The notes under the pieces are model-generated. The model worked only from the letters and a program-made list of their open reading frames with translations, was not told the origin of the DNA and ran no database searches. A program made the position numbers and the translations under genes. A DNA stretch of 64,000 bases. Origin: UBA1672 sp964352665. GTDB lineage: Bacteria > Pseudomonadota > Alphaproteobacteria > Micavibrionales > Micavibrionaceae. The stretch is taken from the NCBI GenBank assembly GCA_964352665.1, contig CAYGSJ010000009.1:14594-78593 (forward strand), read 5' to 3'. Positions 1-9,427 of this stretch are shown here, in pieces. Each line of letters begins with the position of its first letter. Positions within the stretch are counted from its first letter, which is position 1.

Positions 1-100
1 CTTTTCAGTTGTGTATGGAAATTTAATGACATAAAAACTGGATTTTATTTTCCACTCGCTATATACAACTTAAGTTTTTGATTCAAAAAAAGAAGATCTT

Positions 101-1543
101 ATGGTTTTTGCGTCACCGATATTCCTTTTTATGTTTTTGCCGGTTTTTCTGGCAATTTATTATCTCTGCCCGGAACGCTTCAGATCGGCCATTATACTTT
201 TGGGTAGCTCAATTTTTTATGCTTGGTGGCGTTTAGACTTCTTATTCATGTTGTACGCGATTATTGTCTTTAGCTGGCTTATTGCCCTTGGCATTGAACG
301 TTGGCAAGATAAGCCTAAAGCTAAATGGTTACTTTACGCGGGCGTAATAGTAAATTTGTTAACTCTTGGCTATTTTAAATATTTCAACTTTGGCATTGAG
401 AATTTCATTGCTTTGGTTGAAAAGTTTGATATCCACCTGCCTATGGAATTTGCCCACGTTTTACTTCCTATTGGCGTGTCTTTCTTTGTTTTCCATGCAA
501 TTAGTTACATCGTTGATGTTTGGCGTAACGATACGCCAGCAACACATAATCTGTTTGATTTTGCTGCTTTTATTACTTTATTTCCTCACCTTATTGCCGG
601 CCCTGTTTTAAGATATAAGGATCTAGCATGGCAATTTATGAGCCGTACACATAGCGTTGATACCTTTTCAGAGGGTGCATACAGGTTTATGGCTGGATTT
701 GCCAAAAAAGTCTTAATAGCAGATACAATAGCTCCCTTGGCGGATGCCGCCTTTGCCCTAGAAAATCCAACAATGGCAGATGCATGGTTAGGCACAATTG
801 CTTATACATTGCAGTTATTCTTTGATTTTGCAGGATATAGCGAAATGGCCATTGGCCTTGCTTTAATGATGGGCTTCCGATTTATAGAAAACTTTCAAAA
901 CCCCTATCTTAGCCGCTCAATCACAGATTTTTGGCGACGTTGGCATATTAGTCTTTCAACATGGTTGCGTGATTATCTCTATATTCCTCTAGGTGGCAGC
1001 AGAAAGGGTAGAGTCCGTACATATATTAACCTAATGATTACTATGGTTTTAGGCGGATTATGGCACGGGGCAAACTGGACGTTCATCATATGGGGAACGT
1101 GGCATGGTGTTATTCTTGCAATTGAACGGATGTTAGGCGTTAAACCCGGCGCCCCTGCCCGCCCCCTTAAATTCATCTTAACCCTACTGATGACACAAAT
1201 TTTCATCATGATTGGCTGGGTATTTTTCCGTGCCCATGATTTAGTCTCAGCATTGGCGTTTATAAGTGCCATGGGGGGATTAAACGGGTTCGGATTGAGC
1301 GATACATTTGCATGGCAGGTAAAGGGGGCTCATTTAACAGCTATTATTGCAGGAATATTTTTGGTTTATTCTATGCCGTACTTTGAAAGAAACCGCAAAC
1401 CTGTAGAACTATCGAAAGACAGTGTCGCAATGAAAACCCAACCCAATATTGCTATGCAAATTATAGTATGCGGATTTTTTGTGATAGCAGTAACGCGACT
1501 TGTGGCGATGAGCTATTCCCCGTTTTTATACTTCCAATTTTAA
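101..1543 (+). CDS. algI: AlgI-type MBOAT alginate O-acetylation protein
   Basis: Membrane-bound O-acyltransferase that, in the known alginate systems, passes acetyl groups across the inner membrane for O-acetylation of mannuronate residues. The 480 residues form a polytopic membrane protein with many hydrophobic segments. The MBOAT block reads LWHGANWTF with His322, and a second His335 lies in GTWHG. His322 has the same number as the essential histidine reported for Pseudomonas AlgI. The ATG follows AGAAGA by four bases. The 3' end overlaps the convergent RTX-esterase gene by four bases. AlgJ, AlgF and AlgX partners are not in the window. Other MBOATs (DltB-like) are possible, but linkage to alg8, algD and algL favours AlgI. 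Confidence 0.88.
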   Translation: MVFASPIFLFMFLPVFLAIYYLCPERFRSAIILLGSSIFYAWWRLDFLFMLYAIIVFSWLIALGIERWQDKPKAKWLLYAGVIVNLLTLGYFKYFNFGIENFIALVEKFDIHLPMEFAHVLLPIGVSFFVFHAISYIVDVWRNDTPATHNLFDFAAFITLFPHLIAGPVLRYKDLAWQFMSRTHSVDTFSEGAYRFMAGFAKKVLIADTIAPLADAAFALENPTMADAWLGTIAYTLQLFFDFAGYSEMAIGLALMMGFRFIENFQNPYLSRSITDFWRRWHISLSTWLRDYLYIPLGGSRKGRVRTYINLMITMVLGGLWHGANWTFIIWGTWHGVILAIERMLGVKPGAPARPLKFILTLLMTQIFIMIGWVFFRAHDLVSALAFISAMGGLNGFGLSDTFAWQVKGAHLTAIIAGIFLVYSMPYFERNRKPVELSKDSVAMKTQPNIAMQIIVCGFFVIAVTRLVAMSYSPFLYFQF

Positions 1544-4500
1544 ACAGTCACAAGGTTACCGTTTGTTTCCAGAAGTTCTTCATCTGTCAGACCTGTAACA
1601 CCTTGTAACGTAGCTAATAAGACAAAGTTATCAGCGCCACCGTCAGCATCTACTGAAAGGAAGGAATCTGTCCCGTTATCAGTGATCTGGACAAAATCTG
1701 TAATTGCATCTGTTGTTGGGTTATAACCTATAAGAATATCTGAAATGTCCAGCACCTCATCATCACCGATGCGGTAGTCCTTTATCGTATCGCCAGCTTC
1801 GTTCATATTTGTCCATACATAGGTGTCAGTACCGTTGCTGCCCTTTATCGTATCGGCTCCGATACCGCCATAGAGGATATCATCACCGTTATTACCTTCG
1901 ATATAGTCGTCGCCGTCACCACCATAAAGGATATCATCACCGTCGCGACCTTTTATTGTGTCATTGCCACCCAAGCCGTAAATAGTGTCGTTGCCAGCGG
2001 TGCCGGACAAGAAATCATCTCCGGATGTTCCGTAGATACCGGGAGTTGTGGAGTTAAGTGTTAATGACACATTACCGACATCTTCGCCGCCGAGACCATC
2101 CTGCACGGTGTAAGCAAAGCTATCGTCGCCAAAATATCCTGCATCGGGTGTATAAACAAAGCTTCCATTAGATTGAAGTGATACAGAACCATGTGCCGTC
2201 GTGATTATCGCTGCCACAATATTCAAAGGATCAAGGTCTGGGTCAAAATCAACACCATGCCCATTATCTGCTAAAACGTTACCTGTAATTTGGATATCCT
2301 GATCCCCTATGAAACTGTCATCCACTGCAACAGGCGATGTATTAACAGTTACCTCGTTTAGGGTTATCGACACATCCCCTGTGTCATCTCCACCTTGATC
2401 ATCTTCAAGTGTATAAGAAAAGCCATCGGGGCCAAAATAACCGCTGTCTGGTGTATAAGTGAAATCTCCATTGGACTGCAGAACGACCGTTCCATGTGCG
2501 GTGAATATTGTTTCCGCAACTACATTTAATGGATCACCTTCCGGATCAAAATCAATGCCGTTTCCGTTATCGTCCATAACATTGCCAGTAATGACAATGT
2601 CCTGATTTCCGACAAAATTATCATCACGTGCAATTGGATCATTATTGCCACCGCCGCCACCAAAAAATGTTCCATTCTGATAGAATCCATCGGCAAAAAT
2701 AATTTTTTCTATGTCAATAAGGGTGTCAAACCCATCATTGGACTCGTTATCTTCTACAGTTATCCATGTTCCATTAGTAACTGTATAATCGGCGTAATCA
2801 TTGGTGTATAGCACCTCATCAAAACCTGATCCTCCGTATAAGGCATCATCCCCTGCGCCACCTGTTAGCGTATCGTTACCATCCGTCCCAACAACAATAT
2901 TATCGTTCGAATTTCCATTAACGACCATTCCCGGGTGATCTTTTAAATCTAATGCTGACAACACATATAACGGATAAGTACCAGGATTATCCAAAACATG
3001 GTCAAATCCCTGTTCAAGAGCAATAAAGTCCCCTAAACGGTCTCCTATTATTTCACGCTCATCTCCGGCGTAATGCCAAACATCCGTAGCCTTACCTGGA
3101 TCAACTTCAGATAACATAGGGAGGTCCTGATAACTTGCTGCCAGATGAATATAGGAATAATTCAGCGCCAACTGTGCCTGCGCATCGCGTATATACACAA
3201 GACCATCCATGGTATCGTCTATAACTTGTTGTGATACGCCATCAAGTTGCGCCGCCACGGGGTTATATCGCCCTGTTTCCATGATATAGATTTCAACATC
3301 GTCCCCTAAACGATCACGTATGTAATTAAAGACGTCTAATGTTGCGTCCATATAGCGGTCTTGGGCAGCTTCTCGCGCTTGAGTGGTTGTCTTTTCACCA
3401 ATCAAGATGGCATCACTTTCCCCTTGCCCCCAAACAAATGTAGGTTTAACTGCCGAACCGGACTCACGAAGTTCAGCAATTTGAACCGCTAGAATCTCAA
3501 CGGCGCGAATTAATATTTCTCCTGGTTCACCCTGATCAGGAAACCACCAAACATCGTCCGCGTCAAAATCACTGTTACCATCAACCCGTGTTCCGCCAAT
3601 GGCAGGCATAACATGATACCCAGCTTGATCAAGAAACGGCGTTACAATCAAATCATAATCTGTTTGTGCCTCTAACATGTCTTCCATGCGGGTAATGCCG
3701 GAATCACTATCTCCGTCAAAAACTCTTAATCCTGCTGCGTTTGATTGACCAAGAATAGAAACCAGTAGAGCCTTTGGTGCATCTGTAATCAAATTATTTG
3801 TTATTGAAAAGTTTCCTGAATCAACATCTTCCAAAACAGCAAGTGTCTGTCCTGCACCACCTCCAAATCCATCTAGGTCAATTTGAATGTGTGTGTCAGT
3901 GCCGGCATCAACAATCCTGACATATCCGTCTGCCACAGCATTTGAACCTGCATAACCAATTGCATTTAAAATTTCCGCTACGTCAATCACATCTCCCGAG
4001 GATCCGGTTTCAAAATCCAGAATAGTGGATATGTTTGCAGATATAGAACTACCAATGGAACCGCTAAACTTAAAGGTATCTTGACCGTCCCCTCCTGTAA
4101 GCAAATCATTACCGAGGCCTGTAATAATTAAATCGTCGCCCGTGCCACCATCAACAATATCATTGCCTGTCCCACCTATCAGAACATCGTTCCCGCCTTC
4201 ACCAAATATGTGGTCGTTACCAAGACTTCCATATAGGATATTTCTTAATTCAGTATGGCCGTGAATTTCGTCATCATAATCGGAACCAAAAATACCTTCT
4301 ACTGCATATAAAATATCATAGGAACCGTTACCATCATCATAGACAAAAGTAAAAAGACTATCGTCTGTGCCGCTTCCACTGCCTGACCCACCAGAACCGG
4401 TAACAGACCCGTCCCATGACAAATTATCTTCTATTGAAAATTCTTCAACGCTAATACCAAGTATACGAACCATTTCCTTAGCACCCGAACCACCGGGCCC

Positions 4501-5211
4501 ATCCGAATCAAACTGGATTTTCATACCGCTGCTAAGATTACCGAATTTTACGTACCCATCTGCTACCGGATCATCTCCTGTATATCCTATCGAGGCTAAT
4601 GCTACAGAAAGATCAATAAAGTCTCCGCCCGGCCCTACTTCAAAATCGCTTACTTGAAGTATATTACGAGCAAGCCAGTCCTCATAAGTGGGGGTGTACA
4701 CATCTTGGTTTGGATTTAACTCTCCGCCACCGCCACCAGGAGGAGGCTCTTCACCAGAATTAGGATTGGTATACTCGCTAAGCACAACAATTCCCGAGGT
4801 TGCATGAAAGTATCCAGCAATATCTACTTCTGAAGAAATGGCACCATTATCGTCTCCGATGACAAAATCAATACCGGCGCCCATGCTAAAATAATCGCCC
4901 TCTTGACCACCATAAAGGATGTTATCGCCATCATCGCCTGCCAGGAAATCACGTCCTTCATATCCTATTACCATGTCTGTTGGTTCTAAAGGTATAAGTT
5001 CGTTTGATCTGTCCGCTTGGCTAGACGGCTCAAGAACTTCATCAAGACTAGACTTAAAGCTGGATGAAAGAAGAAGGGGTAAAGAGCCATCTACATGTTC
5101 GTATAAGTCTTCGAACAAATCATCCAAATCAATAGAACTAGACCCACTATTAGCAAAAGAATAGTAGTCTGCAAGCTCATCCCACCAAGATGCTTTAACA
5201 ATAGTGACCAT
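1540..5211 (-). CDS. RTX protein with internal SGNH/sialate-O-acetylesterase-like domain and cadherin-like repeats
   Basis: Secreted multidomain protein of 1223 residues with no signal peptide, as expected for type I secretion. Order: short RTX block (about 83-120), beta domain (190-267), RTX (about 308-375), a second copy of the beta domain (397-474), an SGNH-type esterase (about 478-745), RTX, two VCBS/cadherin-like repeats (about 858-1057), terminal RTX (1058-1130) and a C-terminal type I target domain. The esterase shows GQSNAAG with Ser490, a WGQGESDA block at 594-601, and Asp710/His713 in a DxxH pair, so the triad looks complete; the family (SASA, DUF303) contains carbohydrate acetylesterases. 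Gly-rich linkers (GGGGG) join domains. Its position beside algI suggests it removes or rearranges acetyl groups on the matrix polymer; this is inference. A GAGG ribosome-binding site precedes the ATG. Confidence 0.8.
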   Translation of the reverse strand: MVTIVKASWWDELADYYSFANSGSSSIDLDDLFEDLYEHVDGSLPLLLSSSFKSSLDEVLEPSSQADRSNELIPLEPTDMVIGYEGRDFLAGDDGDNILYGGQEGDYFSMGAGIDFVIGDDNGAISSEVDIAGYFHATSGIVVLSEYTNPNSGEEPPPGGGGGELNPNQDVYTPTYEDWLARNILQVSDFEVGPGGDFIDLSVALASIGYTGDDPVADGYVKFGNLSSGMKIQFDSDGPGGSGAKEMVRILGISVEEFSIEDNLSWDGSVTGSGGSGSGSGTDDSLFTFVYDDGNGSYDILYAVEGIFGSDYDDEIHGHTELRNILYGSLGNDHIFGEGGNDVLIGGTGNDIVDGGTGDDLIITGLGNDLLTGGDGQDTFKFSGSIGSSISANISTILDFETGSSGDVIDVAEILNAIGYAGSNAVADGYVRIVDAGTDTHIQIDLDGFGGGAGQTLAVLEDVDSGNFSITNNLITDAPKALLVSILGQSNAAGLRVFDGDSDSGITRMEDMLEAQTDYDLIVTPFLDQAGYHVMPAIGGTRVDGNSDFDADDVWWFPDQGEPGEILIRAVEILAVQIAELRESGSAVKPTFVWGQGESDAILIGEKTTTQAREAAQDRYMDATLDVFNYIRDRLGDDVEIYIMETGRYNPVAAQLDGVSQQVIDDTMDGLVYIRDAQAQLALNYSYIHLAASYQDLPMLSEVDPGKATDVWHYAGDEREIIGDRLGDFIALEQGFDHVLDNPGTYPLYVLSALDLKDHPGMVVNGNSNDNIVVGTDGNDTLTGGAGDDALYGGSGFDEVLYTNDYADYTVTNGTWITVEDNESNDGFDTLIDIEKIIFADGFYQNGTFFGGGGGNNDPIARDDNFVGNQDIVITGNVMDDNGNGIDFDPEGDPLNVVAETIFTAHGTVVLQSNGDFTYTPDSGYFGPDGFSYTLEDDQGGDDTGDVSITLNEVTVNTSPVAVDDSFIGDQDIQITGNVLADNGHGVDFDPDLDPLNIVAAIITTAHGSVSLQSNGSFVYTPDAGYFGDDSFAYTVQDGLGGEDVGNVSLTLNSTTPGIYGTSGDDFLSGTAGNDTIYGLGGNDTIKGRDGDDILYGGDGDDYIEGNNGDDILYGGIGADTIKGSNGTDTYVWTNMNEAGDTIKDYRIGDDEVLDISDILIGYNPTTDAITDFVQITDNGTDSFLSVDADGGADNFVLLATLQGVTGLTDEELLETNGNLVTV

Positions 5212-5528
5212 ATTTACTCTACCTCAACAAAGAAATCCGGAATTTTCCTATAAAATAATAAGGAAATTCTATTTTACAATAATAGCAATTGTATTTCTGC
5301 ATCATAAAAAACTGAAATACAACAAGAAATAAAAATTATACATAATTTACCAAAAATTAACGCGTCCGAGCCTAATATAGCCCTAGTATAGGGGAGTTGC
5401 GTATAAACTTTTGCCTCCCCCAAAAAAAGAACTAGCGATGGCTAGATAAACACAAATCAAAACATGAAAGAAACGCGCTTGAATCTGTAGAGATTCAATG
5501 CCCCACACACTCTTGAGAGGAGACGACT
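5212..5528. other. Intergenic region between two divergent RTX genes
   Basis: 317 AT-rich bases that must contain both divergent promoters. Three dyads are visible. One is an imperfect inverted repeat GAATTTTCC/GGAAATTC (5240-5248 and 5262-5269). The second is CTAGC-GATG-GCTAG near 5431-5444. The third is a perfect 8-bp hairpin TTGAATCT-GTAG-AGATTCAA (5479-5498) in the probable leader of the epimerase-like gene. No convincing sigma70 promoter could be assigned by eye and no small ORF is supported. Confidence 0.5.
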
Positions 5529-7874
5529 ATGCTTGTCTTTGACCCACGCGACTATGGCGCAAACCCTGATGATAACACTGATGATACTTTTGCAATTCAA
5601 GCTGCTTTGGATGCGGCACGTGATGCCGGCGGCGGCCACGTTTTGCTGTCCGCTGGAACCTATATTTTAACAGGTACGGGTACAGCTTCTGATGGGGCCC
5701 TGAGAATATATGACAACACAGAAATCTCCGGAGCAGGAATGGGCGAAACCGTGCTCAAAATCGCAGATGGCTGGACAAGCAAAATTACTGGTATGATACG
5801 TACACCCGTCAACCAAGCCACGGAAAACGTGATTATCCGCGATCTTACGCTAGATGGTAATAGAGATAATGTATCTGCCGACATTGACGGCATTATGACA
5901 GGTGTTTTGCCTGGTAAAGACGAGCACGACAATAATATCTTGATAGAGCGCGTTGAAATTCATGACGTATCGCGTATTGCATTTAACCCCCATGAACAAA
6001 CACATAACTTAACTATCCGCGATAGCGTTGCCCACCACAACAGCTGGGATGGCTTTATTGCCGATTTTGTTGTGAATGGGGTTTATGAAAACAATGTTGC
6101 TTATGCTAACGACCGTCACGGTTTTAATATTGTAACCCATAGTAACAATATGGTTATCCAAAACAATGTCTCTTATGATAATGGGGAGCAAGGTATTGTT
6201 TTACAAAGAGGATCTGGCAGCACAACCATAGAGGGTTGGGAAGAAATGCTGAACCATAGCATTCTTGTTCTCAATAACGAGATATATAATAACGGCAAGA
6301 ATGGTATTCTCTTAAAGCAGGTTCAGGACAACCAGATTATAGGGAATAATATATACGGTAATGGCGATGATGGTATTCAGATAGAGGGTGCTTTTGGTAA
6401 CCTAATTTCTGGAAATACTATTGATTCCAATACCCATGGTATAGAAGTCCGTAATTATGGCGGCAGCATACCAGGCCCAGACACCTCTCATGATAATATA
6501 ATCATGTTAAATGTTATAACGGCTCTACAGGATGCCCTGAAAGAGAACCACTCATCGACAATGGATAACGTATATGCAGAAAATACAGTCCTGTCTGGTG
6601 GAATAGCTTTAGGCTCTACAGCAACAATTCTAGTAAGTGCAGAGGGTCTTACCTATGAACTACTGGAGATTATAGCCAATCTACCTCTTAACTATCATGA
6701 AGGTTCTGATCCTCCCGCAGAAGAAGAGGAAGAGCCACCCGTTGAGGATCCTCCGGTTGAACAAGAGGAGCCACCTACTGAAGAAGAAGAGTCTGAGGAA
6801 GAGGAAGAGCCTCCAGTAGAAGAAAATCAGGTTCTTTCGGGTACAAGCAACGACGACACTCTTCATGGTGGAAGTGGTGATGACACACTTAAAGGGAGAA
6901 GCGGCGATGACATGCTTTTTGGCGGCGCTGGCAATGATTATCTCGAAGGTAACTCAGGTGATGATATTCTCTACGGCGGCCTTGGTGCCGATGTCCTAAA
7001 AGGAAGCTCAGGCAAAGATACTTTTGTCTATGGAAGTTTGGAGGAAGGCGGAGATACCATTAAAGACTTCCGCCCAGACGAACTTATTGATTTAAAAGAC
7101 GTTGTAAAGGATTTTGTTAACTTTAACAGCGAGACGGCCTTTGAAGACGGCTTCTTACGCCTTGAACAAAATGGTGATGATGTTCTGCTCTTCGTTAATA
7201 CGGACGGACATACAGGATCAGAAAATGACATTCTCTTTCTGACACTTCAGGATAGGCCATTATCATCAATAACTACTGATAATTTTGATCTAGGAGACTT
7301 TGCTTTTTCAGGGGAAGTCGAACCCCCTGTTGAGGAGGAAGAGGAGGAGGAGCCACCTGTAGTAGAAGAAACTATCGTAGAGGATCTGGATCTGAACGGT
7401 ACATCTGATGACGATATACTTGTCGGAGATATTATGGATGACAAGTTAGTTGGCCGGGACGGAAATGATGTCCTTATTGGGCTTGCTGGAAATGATAACC
7501 TTTGGGGTAATAATGGTAACGACATACTCTATGGCGGCGCCGGCCTTGATACTATGAAAGGTGGTCAAGGATCAGATTTATTTATTCTGGACGCTCAATC
7601 GGATGACGTAGATGTAGTCAAAGACTTTAGGAGTGAAGACTGGCTTATGGTCGAAAACATTCTCGACTTTAATCCATTAACTGACACCATCTCTGACTTT
7701 ATAAAGTTCACAGTCAATAACGGCAAGACCATGATTAATGTAGATCATGATGGTCTGGAGAATGGCCAGAACTTCACTATTGTTGCGCAATTAAATGGCG
7801 TGGATGATCTCGGTAGTGCCCAGGAATTATATGATAGTGGCAATCTTCTTCTTACAATGAATGAATTTGTTTAG
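5529..7874 (+). CDS. AlgE-type mannuronan C5-epimerase homologue (A-R-R), catalytic residues substituted
   Basis: Secreted homologue of the calcium-dependent AlgE epimerases, which convert mannuronate to guluronate in alginate polymers outside the cell. The 781 residues are arranged as an A module (1-about 390, right-handed beta-helix opening with FDPRDYGANPDDNTDD), an acidic Pro/Glu linker (about 395-434), an RTX R module (435-595), a second acidic linker, and a second R module ending in a type I target domain. It aligns with AlgE4 at an offset of one residue, but the active-site block reads IAFNPHEQT where AlgE4 has YGFDPHEQT. Catalytic Tyr149 and Asp152 are therefore Ile150 and Asn153, while His155, Arg196 and His197 are kept. 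It may be inactive, a binder, or have altered chemistry. A strong GAGAGGAG site precedes the ATG. Convergent with alg8, overlapping by four bases. Confidence 0.9.
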   Translation: MLVFDPRDYGANPDDNTDDTFAIQAALDAARDAGGGHVLLSAGTYILTGTGTASDGALRIYDNTEISGAGMGETVLKIADGWTSKITGMIRTPVNQATENVIIRDLTLDGNRDNVSADIDGIMTGVLPGKDEHDNNILIERVEIHDVSRIAFNPHEQTHNLTIRDSVAHHNSWDGFIADFVVNGVYENNVAYANDRHGFNIVTHSNNMVIQNNVSYDNGEQGIVLQRGSGSTTIEGWEEMLNHSILVLNNEIYNNGKNGILLKQVQDNQIIGNNIYGNGDDGIQIEGAFGNLISGNTIDSNTHGIEVRNYGGSIPGPDTSHDNIIMLNVITALQDALKENHSSTMDNVYAENTVLSGGIALGSTATILVSAEGLTYELLEIIANLPLNYHEGSDPPAEEEEEPPVEDPPVEQEEPPTEEEESEEEEEPPVEENQVLSGTSNDDTLHGGSGDDTLKGRSGDDMLFGGAGNDYLEGNSGDDILYGGLGADVLKGSSGKDTFVYGSLEEGGDTIKDFRPDELIDLKDVVKDFVNFNSETAFEDGFLRLEQNGDDVLLFVNTDGHTGSENDILFLTLQDRPLSSITTDNFDLGDFAFSGEVEPPVEEEEEEEPPVVEETIVEDLDLNGTSDDDILVGDIMDDKLVGRDGNDVLIGLAGNDNLWGNNGNDILYGGAGLDTMKGGQGSDLFILDAQSDDVDVVKDFRSEDWLMVENILDFNPLTDTISDFIKFTVNNGKTMINVDHDGLENGQNFTIVAQLNGVDDLGSAQELYDSGNLLLTMNEFV

Positions 7875-9421
7875 AGGAAATTATATAAAGCCCAAGATGT
7901 TGGAATGGTCATAAGGCCAGAAAATAGGCCCACCAGTGCAACAAATACCGTGATTGCAATTGCGTACATGTAGTTTGATGTAAAGTTAACAAATCTCTGC
8001 TGAGTATTTGACATACCGCGCTGTAACTTTGTTTTCTGGCGCGTCCATGACTGTTTATCAAGACGGAAAAATACGTAGGTTTTAATGGCAGAGCCCCATA
8101 TTTGGTTGTAATACAGTAAAAACGGGTAATACCAACTAAGGACAGGACGCACACTAAGAAGCATAAGAGTCATAATCCAGCGCGTGAACCCTATCCATGC
8201 AAAATAGATAGGAAGAAACACAATCGAATGTTTAATCACCAGCATCAGTGCAAATACAGGACCAGCAAGAGATGTCCACATTGATATACGCTGATCCAAT
8301 ACACACCACCAAGTGAAAAGGCCTATGCGGTGCGGACCCAATGCTAGTGCCCTTCCGTTTGTCCGTAACATATTCCCGAACCAACGAAACATGAGCTGTG
8401 TTGTGGCTTTAAAAAAATTAGCGTGTGGAGGATGCTCCACAGTCATAACAACCGTATCTGGAACATACAGCATGTCATAACCCTTCTTTAAAACCCAGTA
8501 CCAGCTTGACTTATCATCACCAGTAAGAAATCTGAACTTGCCGAGGCGCCAATGATCAATCGAATCACTTTGTACATCACGGATAAATCCAGGATCCGTA
8601 ATAATATCGGCCCGGAACATCGACATTCTGCCGGTTAAAGTTAAAACTTTACGCGACAAGGCAACCGAACACATTAACACCTGTCTTTGGGCAAAACGCA
8701 TGTCGTGCCACTCTCTGATCAGTTTGCTGCCCCTAACTTCACACTCTTCATCGGTTGTTAAAGCTCCAAGGTTTGGCATTTTCTTAAAAAAGACAGAACA
8801 TTTTCTAATAAGGCCCTCTTCTAGGATTGAATCACCATCAATAACGGCCACAACCGCATCAGGAGCAGGCATATCCCTTGAAATGGCCCTGAACCCCTGC
8901 GCAAGCCCATCTCGCTTTCCTGTGCCCGGAATCCTGACAATTTGGAGGCGTACATGTTCTGGCGGATTGGCTTCAACAAATAGCTGCCTAAAGAGAAATT
9001 CGTCACCCATTTCAACAAGTGACGCTACAATTGTTGTTGGAACTCCACAATTAATGGCCTCCTCTATAGCAGCACTATATACATTGACCGATGTATGGGC
9101 ATCTATACGAAAACTCGTAACCAAGAGATAAACATGAGACGGTAAAAGGTTTTCTTCATCTGCCGTCACAGCAGCTCTCATCATAGGGAATGTATAGGTA
9201 CGGTAAACAACAGAACGTATAAAATGCAAAAGACCCCAGCTATAGCGCCATATTGCTAACCCCCCTACTACAAAAATAAATTGCTTTGATGCCGGGTCAA
9301 GAGCTTGATCCGGTAGAAAAGAAACTAAAAGCAAAAGAAGAGCAGTATAAACCGCAAAACCACCAATACCTTTGATGGTTTGATACGATCTACTATAATA
9401 AGTTGACGGTTCTGCTTTCAT
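7871..9421 (-). CDS. alg8: Alg8-type mannuronan synthase (GT2)
   Basis: Inner-membrane family 2 glycosyltransferase that polymerises GDP-mannuronate into polymannuronate. The 516 residues (Pseudomonas Alg8 is slightly shorter) have two N-terminal membrane segments, a cytoplasmic GT-A domain with DGDS and TGDDKSSW motifs, then RWFGNMLRTN, which fits the product-binding (Q/R)xxRW region, and several C-terminal membrane helices. It starts six bases after the algD stop, so the two form an operon transcribed leftwards. The c-di-GMP-binding partner Alg44, needed for activity in Pseudomonas, is not in the window. Cellulose- or hyaluronan-type synthases are less likely because of the algD linkage and overall layout. 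Confidence 0.9.
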   Translation of the reverse strand: MKAEPSTYYSRSYQTIKGIGGFAVYTALLLLLVSFLPDQALDPASKQFIFVVGGLAIWRYSWGLLHFIRSVVYRTYTFPMMRAAVTADEENLLPSHVYLLVTSFRIDAHTSVNVYSAAIEEAINCGVPTTIVASLVEMGDEFLFRQLFVEANPPEHVRLQIVRIPGTGKRDGLAQGFRAISRDMPAPDAVVAVIDGDSILEEGLIRKCSVFFKKMPNLGALTTDEECEVRGSKLIREWHDMRFAQRQVLMCSVALSRKVLTLTGRMSMFRADIITDPGFIRDVQSDSIDHWRLGKFRFLTGDDKSSWYWVLKKGYDMLYVPDTVVMTVEHPPHANFFKATTQLMFRWFGNMLRTNGRALALGPHRIGLFTWWCVLDQRISMWTSLAGPVFALMLVIKHSIVFLPIYFAWIGFTRWIMTLMLLSVRPVLSWYYPFLLYYNQIWGSAIKTYVFFRLDKQSWTRQKTKLQRGMSNTQQRFVNFTSNYMYAIAITVFVALVGLFSGLMTIPTSWALYNFL

Positions 9422-9427
9422 TCCGTT

